Shown here in pieces: positions 25,074-38,495 of a DNA stretch of 64,000 nucleotides. Positions within the stretch are counted from its first letter, which is position 1, and every line of letters starts with the position of its first letter. Below the pieces are notes generated by a model that searched no databases, was not told the DNA's origin, and was given only the letters and a program-made list of their open reading frames with translations. This DNA is from Nageia nagi (taxonomy: Eukaryota; Pinophyta), in assembly GCA_050084985.1 (NCBI GenBank), contig JBITNC010000001.1, forward strand, positions 207,142,001-207,206,000, written 5' to 3'. The position numbers were made by a program, and so were the translations under genes.

Positions 25074-26329
25074 TTTGATGAATTGAACATGATCCTTAAC
25101 TTCTAAAAATATAAACAATTCATTAGATCTTTTACCATTAAATCAATCAAAACTTGAACCAACTAAAAGAAAAAGAAATTCATGGAAAAGTGTAATATTA
25201 ATAAGAAAAAGTGCTAGGTTAAATAAATATAGTGTCCCTTTGGCTATTGAAACCAATTTTCCTGATGATGAATCTTATCATGGAGATTATGAAGATAATG
25301 ATACCCTTGATAAAATAAGCATACATATAACAAATGATGAATCTTATCATGGGGACTCAAAAGATAATGAGAGCCTTGAAGAATAAATAATCCAACCTTT
25401 TGAAAATAAATTTCAATTAGCCTTTTATCGATTTGAAAATTCTAATAATATAAACCTAATAGAAGATAAATTAAGGCTAGTGCAAGAATTCATAAAATTC
25501 CCTAGGATATTCTATAGGTTTAAGAAATATCCTACCATACCTCATTCATTACATATAATCTATGAATTTTTGATCAAAAATAGTTCTAGGTCATCTTCTA
25601 GAAAACTGTTGGCTAAGCCACACCTCTTGACATACACCTTAACAAGTCAACATAGGACCATCTATAGTCTAAATATTGTTGATATGGACCACCTATAGCC
25701 CATTTCTCCTATGTAAAGCCATGTTAATTTTTGTATGCTTTTTCCTTCCATCCTTGAGTCAAACCTTCATCAATTTGCATCATACTTAACATGTGAAAAA
25801 TTTAAGAAGTCATGAATCAATAACACTAGAAGAAGCTAATTATGAACATTTAGATGATGAGATGGTTGAAGTTGATGATGAGTCAGATAATGAAATAGAA
25901 ATAGAATTTGAAATTGATCTTATAGCATAAGTACTTTTCAATGCTTACACTTACTATTCAAATAAAGAAAAAGAGATTTAAAAGATAGAAGTGAGAAAAA
26001 TAATAGGCACATAATTCTATAGAAAAGCTCAATTATGTGTAAGACAAGTAATCATAAAAGAGTTAGATAATCAAATAATTCAATAATGGAGAGATCAAAA
26101 TGGGAGATTCACTCCTAAAACACCTATATATGAGAATGAGGAAGAAACTAAAAAACTTGATCTTCTAAAGAAAGAGAAAACCCTTGACAATATAACTATG
26201 CAAAAAAAAAAAATTAGAGAAAAGAATGGCCCAACTAGAAGAAATGGTTGAACAACTAAAGAGGATAACATTATTAGGTAAAGAAAAAGATGGTGAATAT
26301 CTAAATGAAAATATTCCCTTTTGTGCAAA
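25074..26329 (+). pseudogene. leader and N-terminal gag region
   Basis: A charged, largely readable frame follows the LTR (about 25,130-25,690, for example 'TKRKRNSWKS'), with a twofold repeated motif 'NDESYHGD.(K/E)DN' at about 25,265-25,375. A second acidic stretch (about 25,850-25,930, many Glu/Asp) precedes the capsid domain. No known domain is recognised. No convincing primer binding site is visible after the LTR end. Confidence 0.4.
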
Positions 26330-27180
26330 AATATGAGGCAAAAAATGGGAAGAGGAAGACATAGATTTTAGCAAATATGATGGCATTAGTGATCCAAGGA
26401 TACATATCACAATCTTTGAGGAAGAAGCTTGTAACCATCAACATGATGTAGATATGTTAGCATGATTATTTCAACTTAGTTTAGAGAAGGAAGCTTCTAA
26501 ATGGTTTTACAATCTTGAAAATCAAAGTATCATTAACTATGAGCAATTAAAATAAGAGTTCATAAATCAATATCGACAAAATATAAAAAGAAAACCAACC
26601 CTTGTTGATTTAATGAGAATGAGACAAGGTGAGAACCAATCATTTAATGAATTTGTAAAAGAATGGAAGAAAATAGCCACATTCATAAATTTGAATGAAA
26701 AAGAGCTAAAGCATATGTTGATAAAATCCCTTAGAGATGAGATGATATTGGAATTTTTCAACTATCTAGAGCAACCCCTCTCTGAGATGATTATGTCCAT
26801 GATTCAAAAAGAGAAGAACCTAGTGAAAATTAGTTCTTGGAAATTTAATAGAGAAGAAAAGAAATCATTAACTATGAAAATGATAGCAATAATTACAATG
26901 TGAAAGAAACACCTCATCTATCTAAGCATAAAACCCCTAGAGTATACACTAAGATTATAGAAGACCATGATGAGTTGTTACAATCATTGCTTCAAAAGGG
27001 TTTGATTCAACTACCACCCATGAGTCAAAAAGTCACTAAAACTATAGGTGAATTTTATGGGTGTCATAGAATTCATGGACACAAAACATGTGAATGCTAA
27101 AAGTTTGAAGATATTATCCAAGATTTAGTAGACAAAAAAGCAATATCATTTGAAAACTATAAGAATAAAAAAATACTCCC
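26330..27180 (+). pseudogene. Ty3/gypsy gag (capsid and zinc knuckle)
   Basis: The capsid domain runs from 'DFSKYDGISDPRIHI' (about 26,364) through 'EASKWFYNLENQSIIN' to 'RMRQGENQSFNEFVKEW' (about 26,616) and 'ELKHMLIKSLRDEM'. These are the usual blocks of the plant gypsy gag domain in the right order. A zinc knuckle of the variant form 'FYGCHRIHGHKTCEC' at about 27,052-27,100 is followed by 'DIIQDLVDKKAI', again as in plant gypsy proteins. Few stops and one frame change near 26,900. Downstream, where protease and reverse transcriptase should begin, no similarity is found. Confidence 0.85.
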
Positions 27181-27735
27181 ATACCTATAGATAATAAGAA
27201 ATTAGGGATTTGCTGTAGGCATATTATATGCATAAGGAAACATGATGAAAAAGCCTATTATCATAGGGGAATAATAAGAAAAACAATGAAATGAAGCTAG
27301 TACTATGGGGGCACAAGGCCCTCTGGTTATGTAATTTGGTAAACATGCATGCTCACACTAACACTAATAGAATTGATAATAGGATAGATGAACTAATCAA
27401 CTTTATGATAAAAAAATGGGAGATCATTTTGATATCATAATAGGAGCATTGGCACTCTATTTTTGTCAAAAATAGATCACCCATGGTCCTTTTTTGTAAA
27501 TAAATTTTATCAAATTTAAAATTAATTAGTACACCTTTATGTGGAGTTTTTTCTCCTAGATCATTACATATTTATAGGCCTCTTAGTGTAGAGTTCTAAA
27601 TATCATACTTATCATAAATGCATGTCATAAATAACAAACCAAATAAACAAAAAGTTGTCTTTTATATATCATAAAAAGGTGAATCATTTTACAAAATCTC
27701 AGCATGGTTGAGTGATCATCATATATCTAGAACTA
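27181..27735. other. internal spacer of the element, no pol
   Basis: No coding similarity in any frame. A 'cccatggtcct' motif at 27479-27489 recurs in the triplet repeat at 29016 and in other members of this LTR family. Confidence 0.4.
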
Positions 27736-28086
27736 TCATCTCCTGAAAGGACCTCCTCCCCCTACACTAGAACTAGTAGCCCTGCTAGATCCACTACCCC
27801 CATACTTAGCCTTATACTTCTTAGCCCTCACTTTCTCATCACCTGCTTATCTCTTGACCTTACATAGCTACTCATAAAGACTCTAAATCCATGCATTTGC
27901 TCTTTATAGATTTTGGTATAGGCTAGTGTGGTCTCCTTCATATCATAGCTATCCTTGTAGATCTCTAATTTCAATATCCTTTTGCTCTATGAGTCTGTGT
28001 GGCTAAGTCATGTCTAGTTTTAGATTCTCATCATTTACATACAACATGGAAATCACATATCAATATTACATGCATTTTATAAATAA

Positions 28087-28143
<57 letters not shown>

Positions 28144-28970
28144 ATAAAAAGAATATGTACCATCAACATCCTCCTCATCTCTAACTACATTTGTATCCTC
28201 CTTTATGTTAGGCTCATATTCATCTTGGTCTAGGTTAGTCTCCTCATTATCATTGTGAACAACATCTAGTGTCTCATCATGTGTGTTGCCCATGTCATGT
28301 GAGCCCCATCTTGACTATGTGTACCCTATCTCCCCCCTCTTGCCACCTTAATGAATGAATACAAATCATGATATAGCTATGCCAAAATGGCTAGGCACCA
28401 TGTATATCATTGCTCATTTAGGACCATGTCCATGATAATACAAACCATCCCCACTAGAAATGTCTCATTTCTCTTGTCTAGATAGACAACAACATCTAGT
28501 AAGCAAGCAATAAGTAGCCTCAATTGTAGGTTAGCCCATGCTAGAGGATCCTTTGGAACATGTTGTATTAAGAAAACTCCCCTCTTCTTATGGTTCACCT
28601 CATTTGATCCTATGAGCCATATAACCTACTCCTTTGCTTATTCTATGCTAGGAATAGGGACCATATTCACTAGCTTACCTTTGATAGGCAACCTAGTGAT
28701 CCTATAGATATCCTCAAGTGTCATAATAATCTCCTCAATGGATAAGTGAAAGGTGTTGGAAATAGGATCCCACCTCTCCATGAAAGCTATAAATATATCT
28801 TGATCATGATAAATGTAATTAGAAAAGGCCAAATAACTTAAAGAAATAGCCTAAAGCATGCTCCAAATCTCATCTTATTGAGGCCATTATTGAGCAATCA
28901 TAAAAGTAGTACTCTTTTCAAAAGCCCTCATGTAATAACTAGGATCCTAGCAAAAACATCCAAAAAGTAA
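27736..28970 (-). pseudogene. plant mobile domain (PMD) gene, antisense in LTR element
   Basis: On the minus strand the PMD signature (PF10536, the MAIN/MAIL1 family and its transposon-borne relatives) is clear: 'FMERWDPISNTFHLSI' then 'MTLEDIYRITRLPIKGKLV' at about 28,790-28,690. The helical core 'LQLRLLIACLLDVVVYLD' (about 28,530-28,475) and 'LAILA.LYHDLYSFI' (about 28,390-28,350) follow. After an acidic linker with an AT microsatellite (28085-28140) comes a coiled-coil tail with 'YEGDHTSLYQNL' and a Ser/Gly-rich end 'GSGSSRATSSSVGGGG' closing at TGA 27736-27738. Stops are mostly TAG where Gln or Trp is expected. PMD proteins of the host act in heterochromatin silencing. This copy is dead. 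Confidence 0.78.
28085..28140. repeat. AT microsatellite
   Basis: An (AT)n run lying inside the decayed PMD gene, between the acidic linker and the coiled-coil tail. It produces a run of Tyr-Ile codons that is not protein sequence of the family. Confidence 0.95.
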
Positions 28971-29015
28971 TATTAGTTTTAGTTATTAATGCATTTTTTT
29001 AGTTTTGTAGAATAG

Positions 29016-29115
29016 TAAAAGAGGACTTCCCATGGTCCAAACTATAGTAAAAGAGGACCACCTATGGTCTATACTATAGTAAAAGAGGGCTGCCCATGGT
29101 CCAAACTAGGGTAGA
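29016..29115 (+). repeat. 32-bp tandem triplet
   Basis: Three adjacent units beginning 'agtaaaagagg' and ending with a 'catggtccaaactat'-type motif, followed by a partial fourth. Lies just upstream of the minus-strand PMD gene. Confidence 0.8.
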
Positions 29116-29890
29116 AGGGACTACTAGCGACCCTCTTTTCATATAAAAAAATGATAAAATTTCATGTGCAAGGTCATACGAAAAAGATCAACCTTATCAT
29201 GAAGGTAAGAAAATGAAAAATAGTATTAAAGTCAAAAATGAAATCAAAGGTATTCTAATGGGTAAAACCCTAGCAACAAAATACTGGACTTATAAGAAAA
29301 CCATAAAAACATAAGAAAAATCAAGAATGCACCAAAGAAAAGATAGGTAAATATGATTTACCTAATGACCAATAGGAGAGTTCATCACCAAAGTAACTCT
29401 GTATCCCTCCTAGCATGTGATTAGTAAAGCCATGAATAGAAGATGTGAAAATGAAGCAAAATTAATCATAACTTGATAGTATCAAAATTAGGAACAAGTA
29501 CCCATAGTATAGGTTCTTAAAACTCCTAGGCACTCTCCACTTTGAAAATGCAAGCAAGTGATAATGAAAGGGGGGTCAAACCTCTTTTATAAGATTTCAA
29601 GAGCACATATCCCTAGATAGTATCAATTTGTGTACCTATGGATTATAAGCAAGTAAATGGAGTAGTTAGTTAGAATCAACAAGAAATACATCATTGTCCA
29701 AGTTTTATAGTTTTCAAAAATTCCTTAATAAAAGGATCACTTGTAACCTTTTTATATTGTTAAGAATTATCAATGGTGTGATTCTATCAAAATAAATTGC
29801 TTGCATTCCTTATTTTATCAAATTAAATATCCTAATTTGCTAGACATAATGAAGAATTATTTATATGGCTATATATTGGATTGTATTTTT
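29116..29890. other. internal spacer of the element
   Basis: No coding similarity. A 'gaccctctttt' motif follows the triplet repeat and the rest is unassigned. Confidence 0.4.
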
Positions 29891-30250
29891 GTTATATGCC
29901 TCTTGGAATGAAGTTTTAGCTACCACATAGACATCATGGTCCTTTAGCATTAAGTTTCAAGCTTTATCACATACTATCATGCCTCTTGGCATAGAGTTTC
30001 AGCTCTCATCATCATATCATACCTCTTGGCATAGAGTTTTAGCTCTCATCATCATATCATGTCTCCTAGTGTAGAGTTTCAACTCTTATCATTATATCAT
30101 GCCTCTTGGTGTACTGTTTCAACTCTCATCATCATATCATGCCTCTTGGCATAGAGTTTTAGCTCTCATCATCATATCATGCCTCTTGGCATAAAGTTTT
30201 AGCTCTCATATTATCATGCCTCTTAGTACAAAGTTAAGCTCCCATTATAC
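29891..30250 (+). repeat. 40-bp tandem array upstream of 3' LTR
   Basis: About nine units of some 40 bp with the consensus 'tgcctcttggcatagagttt' followed by 'cagctctcatcatcatatca'. The five central units (about 29,980-30,180) are best kept; outer ones are shorter and more diverged. It ends about 350 bp before the 3' LTR. Confidence 0.92.
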
Positions 30251-30595
30251 AGTATGATATTCATTCATGTTTGTCAAGGTTGTGATATGTCATATGTTAT
30301 CTTATCAATAAGGTCTTGGTATGGTCATGTGTTATCATATGTGGTCATGTGTTGTCTGTATCATGACAAGTGGTAAATTGAAAAATATCATAGTAAGAAG
30401 TTTTCTCAACCCATATCTAGCTTTTACATGTTTTTGCTATATTACAATCTTTGTTGAAGTTTAGATTAATTAGTGTTGGTATTATGCTTATCAATGCTTG
30501 CTAATATTTCATTGCTATGACATCTTAATTTTTACTTTGAATGAAAACTCTCAATCCACCTAGTGATATCAATTTCTCATCCAAAGTTGGGCATC
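30251..30595. other. internal 3' end of the element
   Basis: Contains 'ggtcatgtgttatcatatgt' repeats near 30,310-30,350 and a poor polypurine tract ('ccaaagttgggcatc') directly before the LTR. Confidence 0.5.
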
Positions 30596-31390
30596 TATTA
30601 TTGCATAAAATTTATTTATGAGTTTAAATAAATGCATTCATTTGCACTAACGCATACTTAGAATATTTAATGTATTAATATCAATGCTTATCTTGAATAT
30701 GGTTATAATGTTAATGTTTATTTTGAATATATTATTTTCTTGAATATCGATATGTATTATGGGCTAACCCTATTTATGTAGGTACACACCGACCTAAGGA
30801 GTAGGTCATATTATTATCTATATAAATAGGGATATAATAGTAATTCCATATCAAGGAGATACATGATCTCATATCTAGTCTTGGTGGTAGCAATCCTTTA
30901 GGTGTCTCTTGACACACCATTCAAGGTTGTGGTTTGTGTACTTCCTTACATGAGTTATTCTGACATTAGCAATCTATATTATGATTGAAACATCTATATG
31001 CAAATTATTAACTTGATTTAAAAGTAGAGAACACTTTGATGAAGACTACTAGTGCTCCTTATTCATGTTAAATACACCATCAGCAATCCTCTTATACACA
31101 TATAGATTGCTCATGGTCCTCTTTTCATGGTATTTCAAGTTATAGCTTCTAGAGCAAAATTTCTCTACCATCCACATATCAAGCATATCATCATTCTTCA
31201 ATGTTAGGTACACTTTGTAAGGTAAGTATACAAATCATAGTTCTTGATTGGTATTGTCTTCCTAATTCTAGAATGGTTATATTCTTCATCTATTTTGTTG
31301 TATGGTCTAAATTGCTATCTATAGCTTGAAATAGGTATTTTGGGTTTTGTAATTATTTATTTATTTGCATTCTCAAAATATTTGTAAACA
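30596..31390 (+). repeat. 3' LTR of the 24300-31390 element
   Basis: Starts TATTATTGCATAAAATT and ends TTTGTAAACA, then the target duplication ATGAC. It is 21 bp longer than the 5' LTR, including extra sequence near 31,080-31,115. Confidence 0.9.
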
Positions 31391-31587
31391 ATGACCTTAT
31401 GGAAACTAGACTTATGTTATACATTATGATTTAGCATAGTTCTTGTTAAAGCTAAATGGGATTTATTATTTAATTGTAGGAATTATAAGATTTATGTTGA
31501 GATACTATATGTTTTAGATTTAAGAATATTATAAATGTATAAAGGCATATGTTTACAAGGAATTATATGTAATATTGAAAATATTAT
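31391..31587 (+). repeat. long LTR copy 1, second segment
   Basis: Continues exactly from 24299 in the alignment with 46155-46357 and with 47756-47952. Ends at the insertion of the next element. Confidence 0.8.
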
Positions 31588-32282
31588 TGTAGATTATAAA
31601 TTATGTAAATAATAAATATGAACATAAAATAAATCCATGAAGTTAACACTTATTCAAATATACAAATGAATAAATGAAAAGTGTGTGCCTAATTATAATG
31701 TGACAATCCTCAAGATATGGCAAGGGGATATAGAGGACTGGATAGAATCAAAGACAAACTTCTATGAGGATAATAAGTCATATGAAATTAGGTAATGATA
31801 TCTCATATGTTTCAAGTTCTAGATTGCAAATACACATGATGCTAGTGACATGCCAAATCTAGGATGTTGATGTTGCTAAAGCTGTAGATTTATATAATAC
31901 ACAAAAGATATCATGTAATAATAGCTCAAAGAAAATAAATCTTCTAATAGATGGTGTTAAGAGATACTATAAGTATGATGTATGGGAAAACCACCTATTA
32001 GAGAGATCTGATAGGGATGTCAACCTCCAACTCCTATATTTATAACCTATAAGAAAATAGAAAAGAGTGAAAGTAGACTCATAGAAATAATATAATCATT
32101 ATTGTATTCAAGATACTTTTAGAATATGAACCATGGTAAATAATATTGCATTTAATATAACACTGGCATTTTATTGTAATATAAAATTCATCTTGATATT
32201 TAAAATATTACTTTTAATACTTTTAGAGAAATCTAAATTATGATTTATTAAATAAGTAATAAATCATTTTTAGGTATCTACA
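31588..32282 (-). repeat. LTR, minus orientation (TGTAGATACC family)
   Basis: On the minus strand it starts TGTAGATACCTAAAAATG and ends ATCTACA. It is homologous to 46358-47055 (same orientation) and to the LTRs at 36010 and 40217 (opposite orientation). Preceded on its strand by the polypurine tract 'aaagagggggaaaa' (32283-32297), so it is a 3' LTR. Confidence 0.8.
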
Positions 32283-33554
32283 TTTTCCCCCTCTTTGGAT
32301 ATGAAATGAAAAATATTAAAACTGCATGATCTAAAGAAGTTTAAAGAAGTGAAAAAATTTTGGAGTCAAAATAAGCTTACCTTTCACAATTGATATGTTG
32401 AGTATGTTATCTCATTTGCCCCTTTTGGTATAGAATTCCACCCTTGATTTTCACTTCTACTAGGTCATTAGGCCAAAATGATATCTTGTGTGCGAAGTGA
32501 CTTTTTAGGTACCATGGAGGTCCTAATTTTTTAGATAATATATGGAAAGAAAAGAAATAATACCCACATAGATCACATCCATGATAATGATATTCAAACT
32601 AAAAAAAGCAAGGATGAAATTAATATAATATTGATTTATTTATTACAGTTCATAGTCTACAACCATATGGCGGATGAGGTACTTTAATATACCCTAAGCT
32701 TTTTTAGTCTTTTTACCACATTGACCTATAATTTTGAAAGAATCATGCTCATGGGGTTTCCATGACTTGGAAATTTGAAATATTGTTAGTACAATATACA
32801 TTCTTTTACAAAAATAATTAGTAGAAAAATATATGCATTATTGTTTTTATTTGCCTAATATTTAGAGATATAATGGTTTTTATTCAGATAAGAATATGTA
32901 CTTTATATATCATTTTTATGATGTTAATATCTTGAATTTAGTTTATAGAATGTTGTTGGTGTGTTGATTTCTATCAAATTAACAAAACTTTCCTCTTACT
33001 AAATTGATCATTGTTATCATCATAAGGAATATTTGTAAAATGATGATATCTTCAAAAACCCATTCAATGAGATAATAATTTTTCCCCTTTTATTAAAATT
33101 ACATATAAACATAGGGTGTGGATGTCACTAATTTCTTAGAATTAGATTTGAAAAAAATATTTTTATGAAGATAACATAATTTTTAACTCAAATAAACATC
33201 AAAATTATGATTACCATCCATTATTTCAAAGAAAATAAAGTAGGTGCATACCTAGGGTCTGGGAAAAAAAAGTGATAAAAATTGATTTTCACCTATAATT
33301 TTCATTCTTGTTTTTATTCATTGAGATAGAGGTGCCATTGACTTTCTCTCTAATAAACCATTTTCATTTGTTTGCTACCTATCGAGATTCCTACTTTTTG
33401 ATTCGTTGCAGGGGGTCCTTTGACCTTCATTTTACCCCTATCTTTTGGCATGCTCATTGACATATTTTACCCCTATCTTATGTGATTAAATGTATATATT
33501 TTTGAAATTTATAATTTATTAAATTAACTTAATATTTTTATGTTAAGATCATAA
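32283..33554 (-). other. internal 3' region of the minus element
   Basis: The first 230 bp are shared with 47056-47287. The rest is unique in the window and without coding similarity. Confidence 0.5.
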
Positions 33555-35720
<2,166 letters not shown>

Positions 35721-35862
35721 ACTCCCTTTTTGGTTGTATATAAATATATGTATATTTTGTGTAAATCAATTTTATTTTCTATTGTATGGTTGTATGTTTT
35801 TTGTATCTTAAAGAAACATGTTTATTATACATTTGAAATGAAAAGATTAATAATAAAATTCA

Positions 35863-36009
35863 TTGAAAAAAATGATATTAGTAGGTAGCACCTAGTAATT
35901 TTCTTAAGTATTAGCTCAAATCATGTGTTATGTGGAATACTTTGGTGTTATATACTATTCATGATTCTCTTATGATATGTTGAGATATGTTAAATTGATG
36001 GATGGTTTG
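35863..36009 (+). repeat. long LTR copy 1, third segment
   Basis: Aligns with 47,953-48,110 ('atattagtaggta', 'ttagctcaaat', 'gttatgtggaat', 'gagatatgttaaatt'). It lacks about 30 bp present there. Confidence 0.75.
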
Positions 36010-36390
36010 TGTAGATGCCTAAAAATGATTTATTATTTATTTAATAAATCATATTTACATCTTCTAAATGACTTAATGCAATATTACATATGTCAAGATA
36101 ATTTTGATATTACAATGCAATGCCATGTGTTATATTAAATGATATATCATTTATCATGGTTTATATTTTAAAGTATCTTGAATATAACAAAGTTTATATT
36201 ATTGCTAGAGGTCAGCCTTCAATCCTTTTTATATATTTGCAAGCTATATATGTGAGTGGAATAGATTGACCTCCATAAATTGGAACTCTTTTATATGATA
36301 ATATCTCTGATAGGTGGTTGTCTTTTGCTATCTTCATCAAGCAATAGTGTCTTTTGATGCCACCTATTATGAGAAATTGTTATACTATGA
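36010..36390 (+). repeat. 5' LTR, first half only
   Basis: Aligns with 40217-40590, sharing 'aaaatgatttattat', 'aatattacatatgtcaagat', 'tttatcatggttta' and 'gataggtggttgtctt'. The alignment is lost after 'ttatacta'. Confidence 0.8.
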
Positions 36391-37110
36391 AATTTGAAAC
36401 CTTTGATCTAGAAAATACATACTATTGATAACCTATTTTTAATTGAGTTAATTTTCTCCAAATTTAGAAAATTTTATTACTTTGAAAAATTATTTTCTTC
36501 AAAAATGTTATTGTAGAAAAACCTAGTTTTGGGAGGTCATTTTATTCAATTTTGTGGGATCTAGCATTAGAAAATTTTGTCCTAACCATATATACATATA
36601 ATTGGAATTTTATTTTTTATTTTTCTAGGCCTATATTTTTATATTTTGGTTGATTTTAAGAAATTATTTTCTGAAAATGTCACATTGAAAAATAATAAAT
36701 TTAAAAATATTTTGCAACTATTTGGTGACTTGTTTCATGATCAAAACTTGCCAAAATCATAGGTCATCATAGTAGGTAACTATTTGAGATTTATTTGGTC
36801 TTATTACATGCATTTTTATCAAGACCTATAAATATTTTCAAATAATATATTTTTGTAGAAAAAATTAAATTTTGAAGGTTATTTTCTTGAAATTTGAAAG
36901 TTCTAGCCTCATAAAACTTATCTCACATCATAGATATACATGATAGCAACTTATTTTTAATCTTGCATGGTGTAGAAGTGCTTATTTTTCATATTTCTTA
37001 AATTTTTATGCAAAGATCTAGATCTTACATTTTAGCATGGATACTATAACCGCACATGATTTTCTTAAATATTGGAATATGATAAGTGATTTATTTGAAC
37101 CTTTTCCTAA
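36391..37110. other. internal or rearranged DNA, non-coding
   Basis: AT-rich with no coding similarity. A 'tttggtgacttg' at 36721 could be a primer binding site. Confidence 0.35.
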
Positions 37111-37117
37111 ATAAAAA

Positions 37118-38110
37118 ATGCCTAAGCATATGGATGTTGTGCAAAATAAAAATAGAAAAAAATCTTATGATGAAATAAATTTATCAAATTCATGCTTAAC
37201 TACTACAAATGATGATATTCAAAATGATGTATTAATTATAGAAAATCAAGTGCATGATAATGATAGTTATAATGATAGTGATGAAGTTGATGATGATTAT
37301 ATTGCTAAAATTGATTATGATGCATATCTAAACCTTGAATATATGAACAAATATGAAATTTATGATATTGTATTTAAAAATTTGACATCTCAAGATCAAC
37401 TCAAAAATTAAAGAGCATATATTAGCCAATCCTTCTTTAATGTTAAGAATTTATATTGATCTTGATTTAAAGGAAAAATATCATTTATTTCTTAGGAAAG
37501 AAATAGATACATTATTATAATATCCATATGTAAGGAAATTGTATGCAACAATTTGAGAAAGATGGAATACAAAAGTAATAACATAGTCAAAAATCTCAAT
37601 GACAACCTAAACCTCAAATTTAAACTCAACCTCAATAATTAAACCAAAATAATATTAGATAAAAGTAATATCTTAGAAAAATTTGAAAACACATGATGCC
37701 CACATTGTAGAAAAACCTAAATAGGGTGCCCATATCATAAACTTTGATCCATCATCGAAGGTAGAAAATAAAAAATCTAATAAGCCAAGAATAGGGATTA
37801 TTTTAGTTCAGTTAGATCCAACTGAGATTTAGTTATAAGAATATAAAATAAAGAAATATTGGCCTTTTGAAAAGTATTAGTTTAATATTAACCTCCTTAA
37901 TATGTTTTTATAGATGGGAACATGTAGCACATTTATTCCATTAATACAACTTGAAACTATTGATCTTCTTAAGAGAGCCACAACTAAAGGTGTGGAAAAT
38001 GTAGTGGACAATCTAAATAAAGAAATACAATTTTTCATAGAAAAATATACTAAATATGGTGATGGTTCCACCACCCTCTACTGTACTATAATTTCTAAAT
38101 TTTGTATATC
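37118..38110 (+). pseudogene. possible gag-like remnant, unrecognised
   Basis: A 97-codon frame at 37118-37411 ('MPKHMDVVQNKNRKK' start) is strongly acidic in its second half, with runs of Asp/Asn/Ser. About 270 bp after it, 'CPHCRK' is followed by 'GCPYH' in the same broken frame (37,693-37,740), which could be a decayed zinc knuckle. A further 72-codon frame (37914-38132) has a Lys/Glu-rich stretch. I do not recognise any of these. Position between two LTRs suggests gag, but this is an inference. Confidence 0.3.
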
Positions 38111-38401
38111 ATATAGGATAAATTTTATATAAACTGCATATCATGAGTTAGTCCTTTGCATACATTTAGTTATCATGGCAAATTTTATCTAGTTTTAGCT
38201 TCATTTTTTCAATCATGTTCTATTGCTTCTTATTTTCTCTTTTTACATCTTTTCATCCTTGTTATTTCATTAAGTCATCTACTTTCATCAAATATTTTAC
38301 TTATCTCTATCTCTCATCAAGTTTCTCAAATTTGCCATACTAATTAAATGTCTCCTGTATAGGTTAGTCTTATATCTAATCATTACATTCCATATTAGTT
38401 G

Positions 38402-38495
<94 letters not shown>

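Larger units (their letters stand above)
24300..31390 (+). mobile_element. gag-only gypsy-like element carrying an antisense PMD gene
   Basis: A 7,091-bp insertion inside the long repeat: LTRs at 24300-25073 (774 bp) and 30596-31390 (795 bp), flanked by ATGAT (24295) and ATGAC (31391), one substitution apart. The uninterrupted paralogue at about 46150-46165 reads through this site, confirming both borders. The internal region holds a plus-strand gag (about 26,330-27,170), no pol, a minus-strand plant mobile domain gene (27736-28970), a 32-bp triplet repeat, and an array of 40-bp repeats just before the 3' LTR. The LTR starts TATTATT and the 5' copy ends in TA, so the TG and CA ends have mutated. 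Confidence 0.9.

Noticed and set aside
26095-26410. Two minus-strand frames of 77 and 81 codons
   Set aside because: They are shadows opposite the plus-strand gag region of the 24300-31390 element.
29891-30250. Regular 40-bp repeats as a CRISPR-like array
   Set aside because: Units are head to tail with no unique spacers, and the context is a plant retrotransposon. It is an ordinary tandem repeat.
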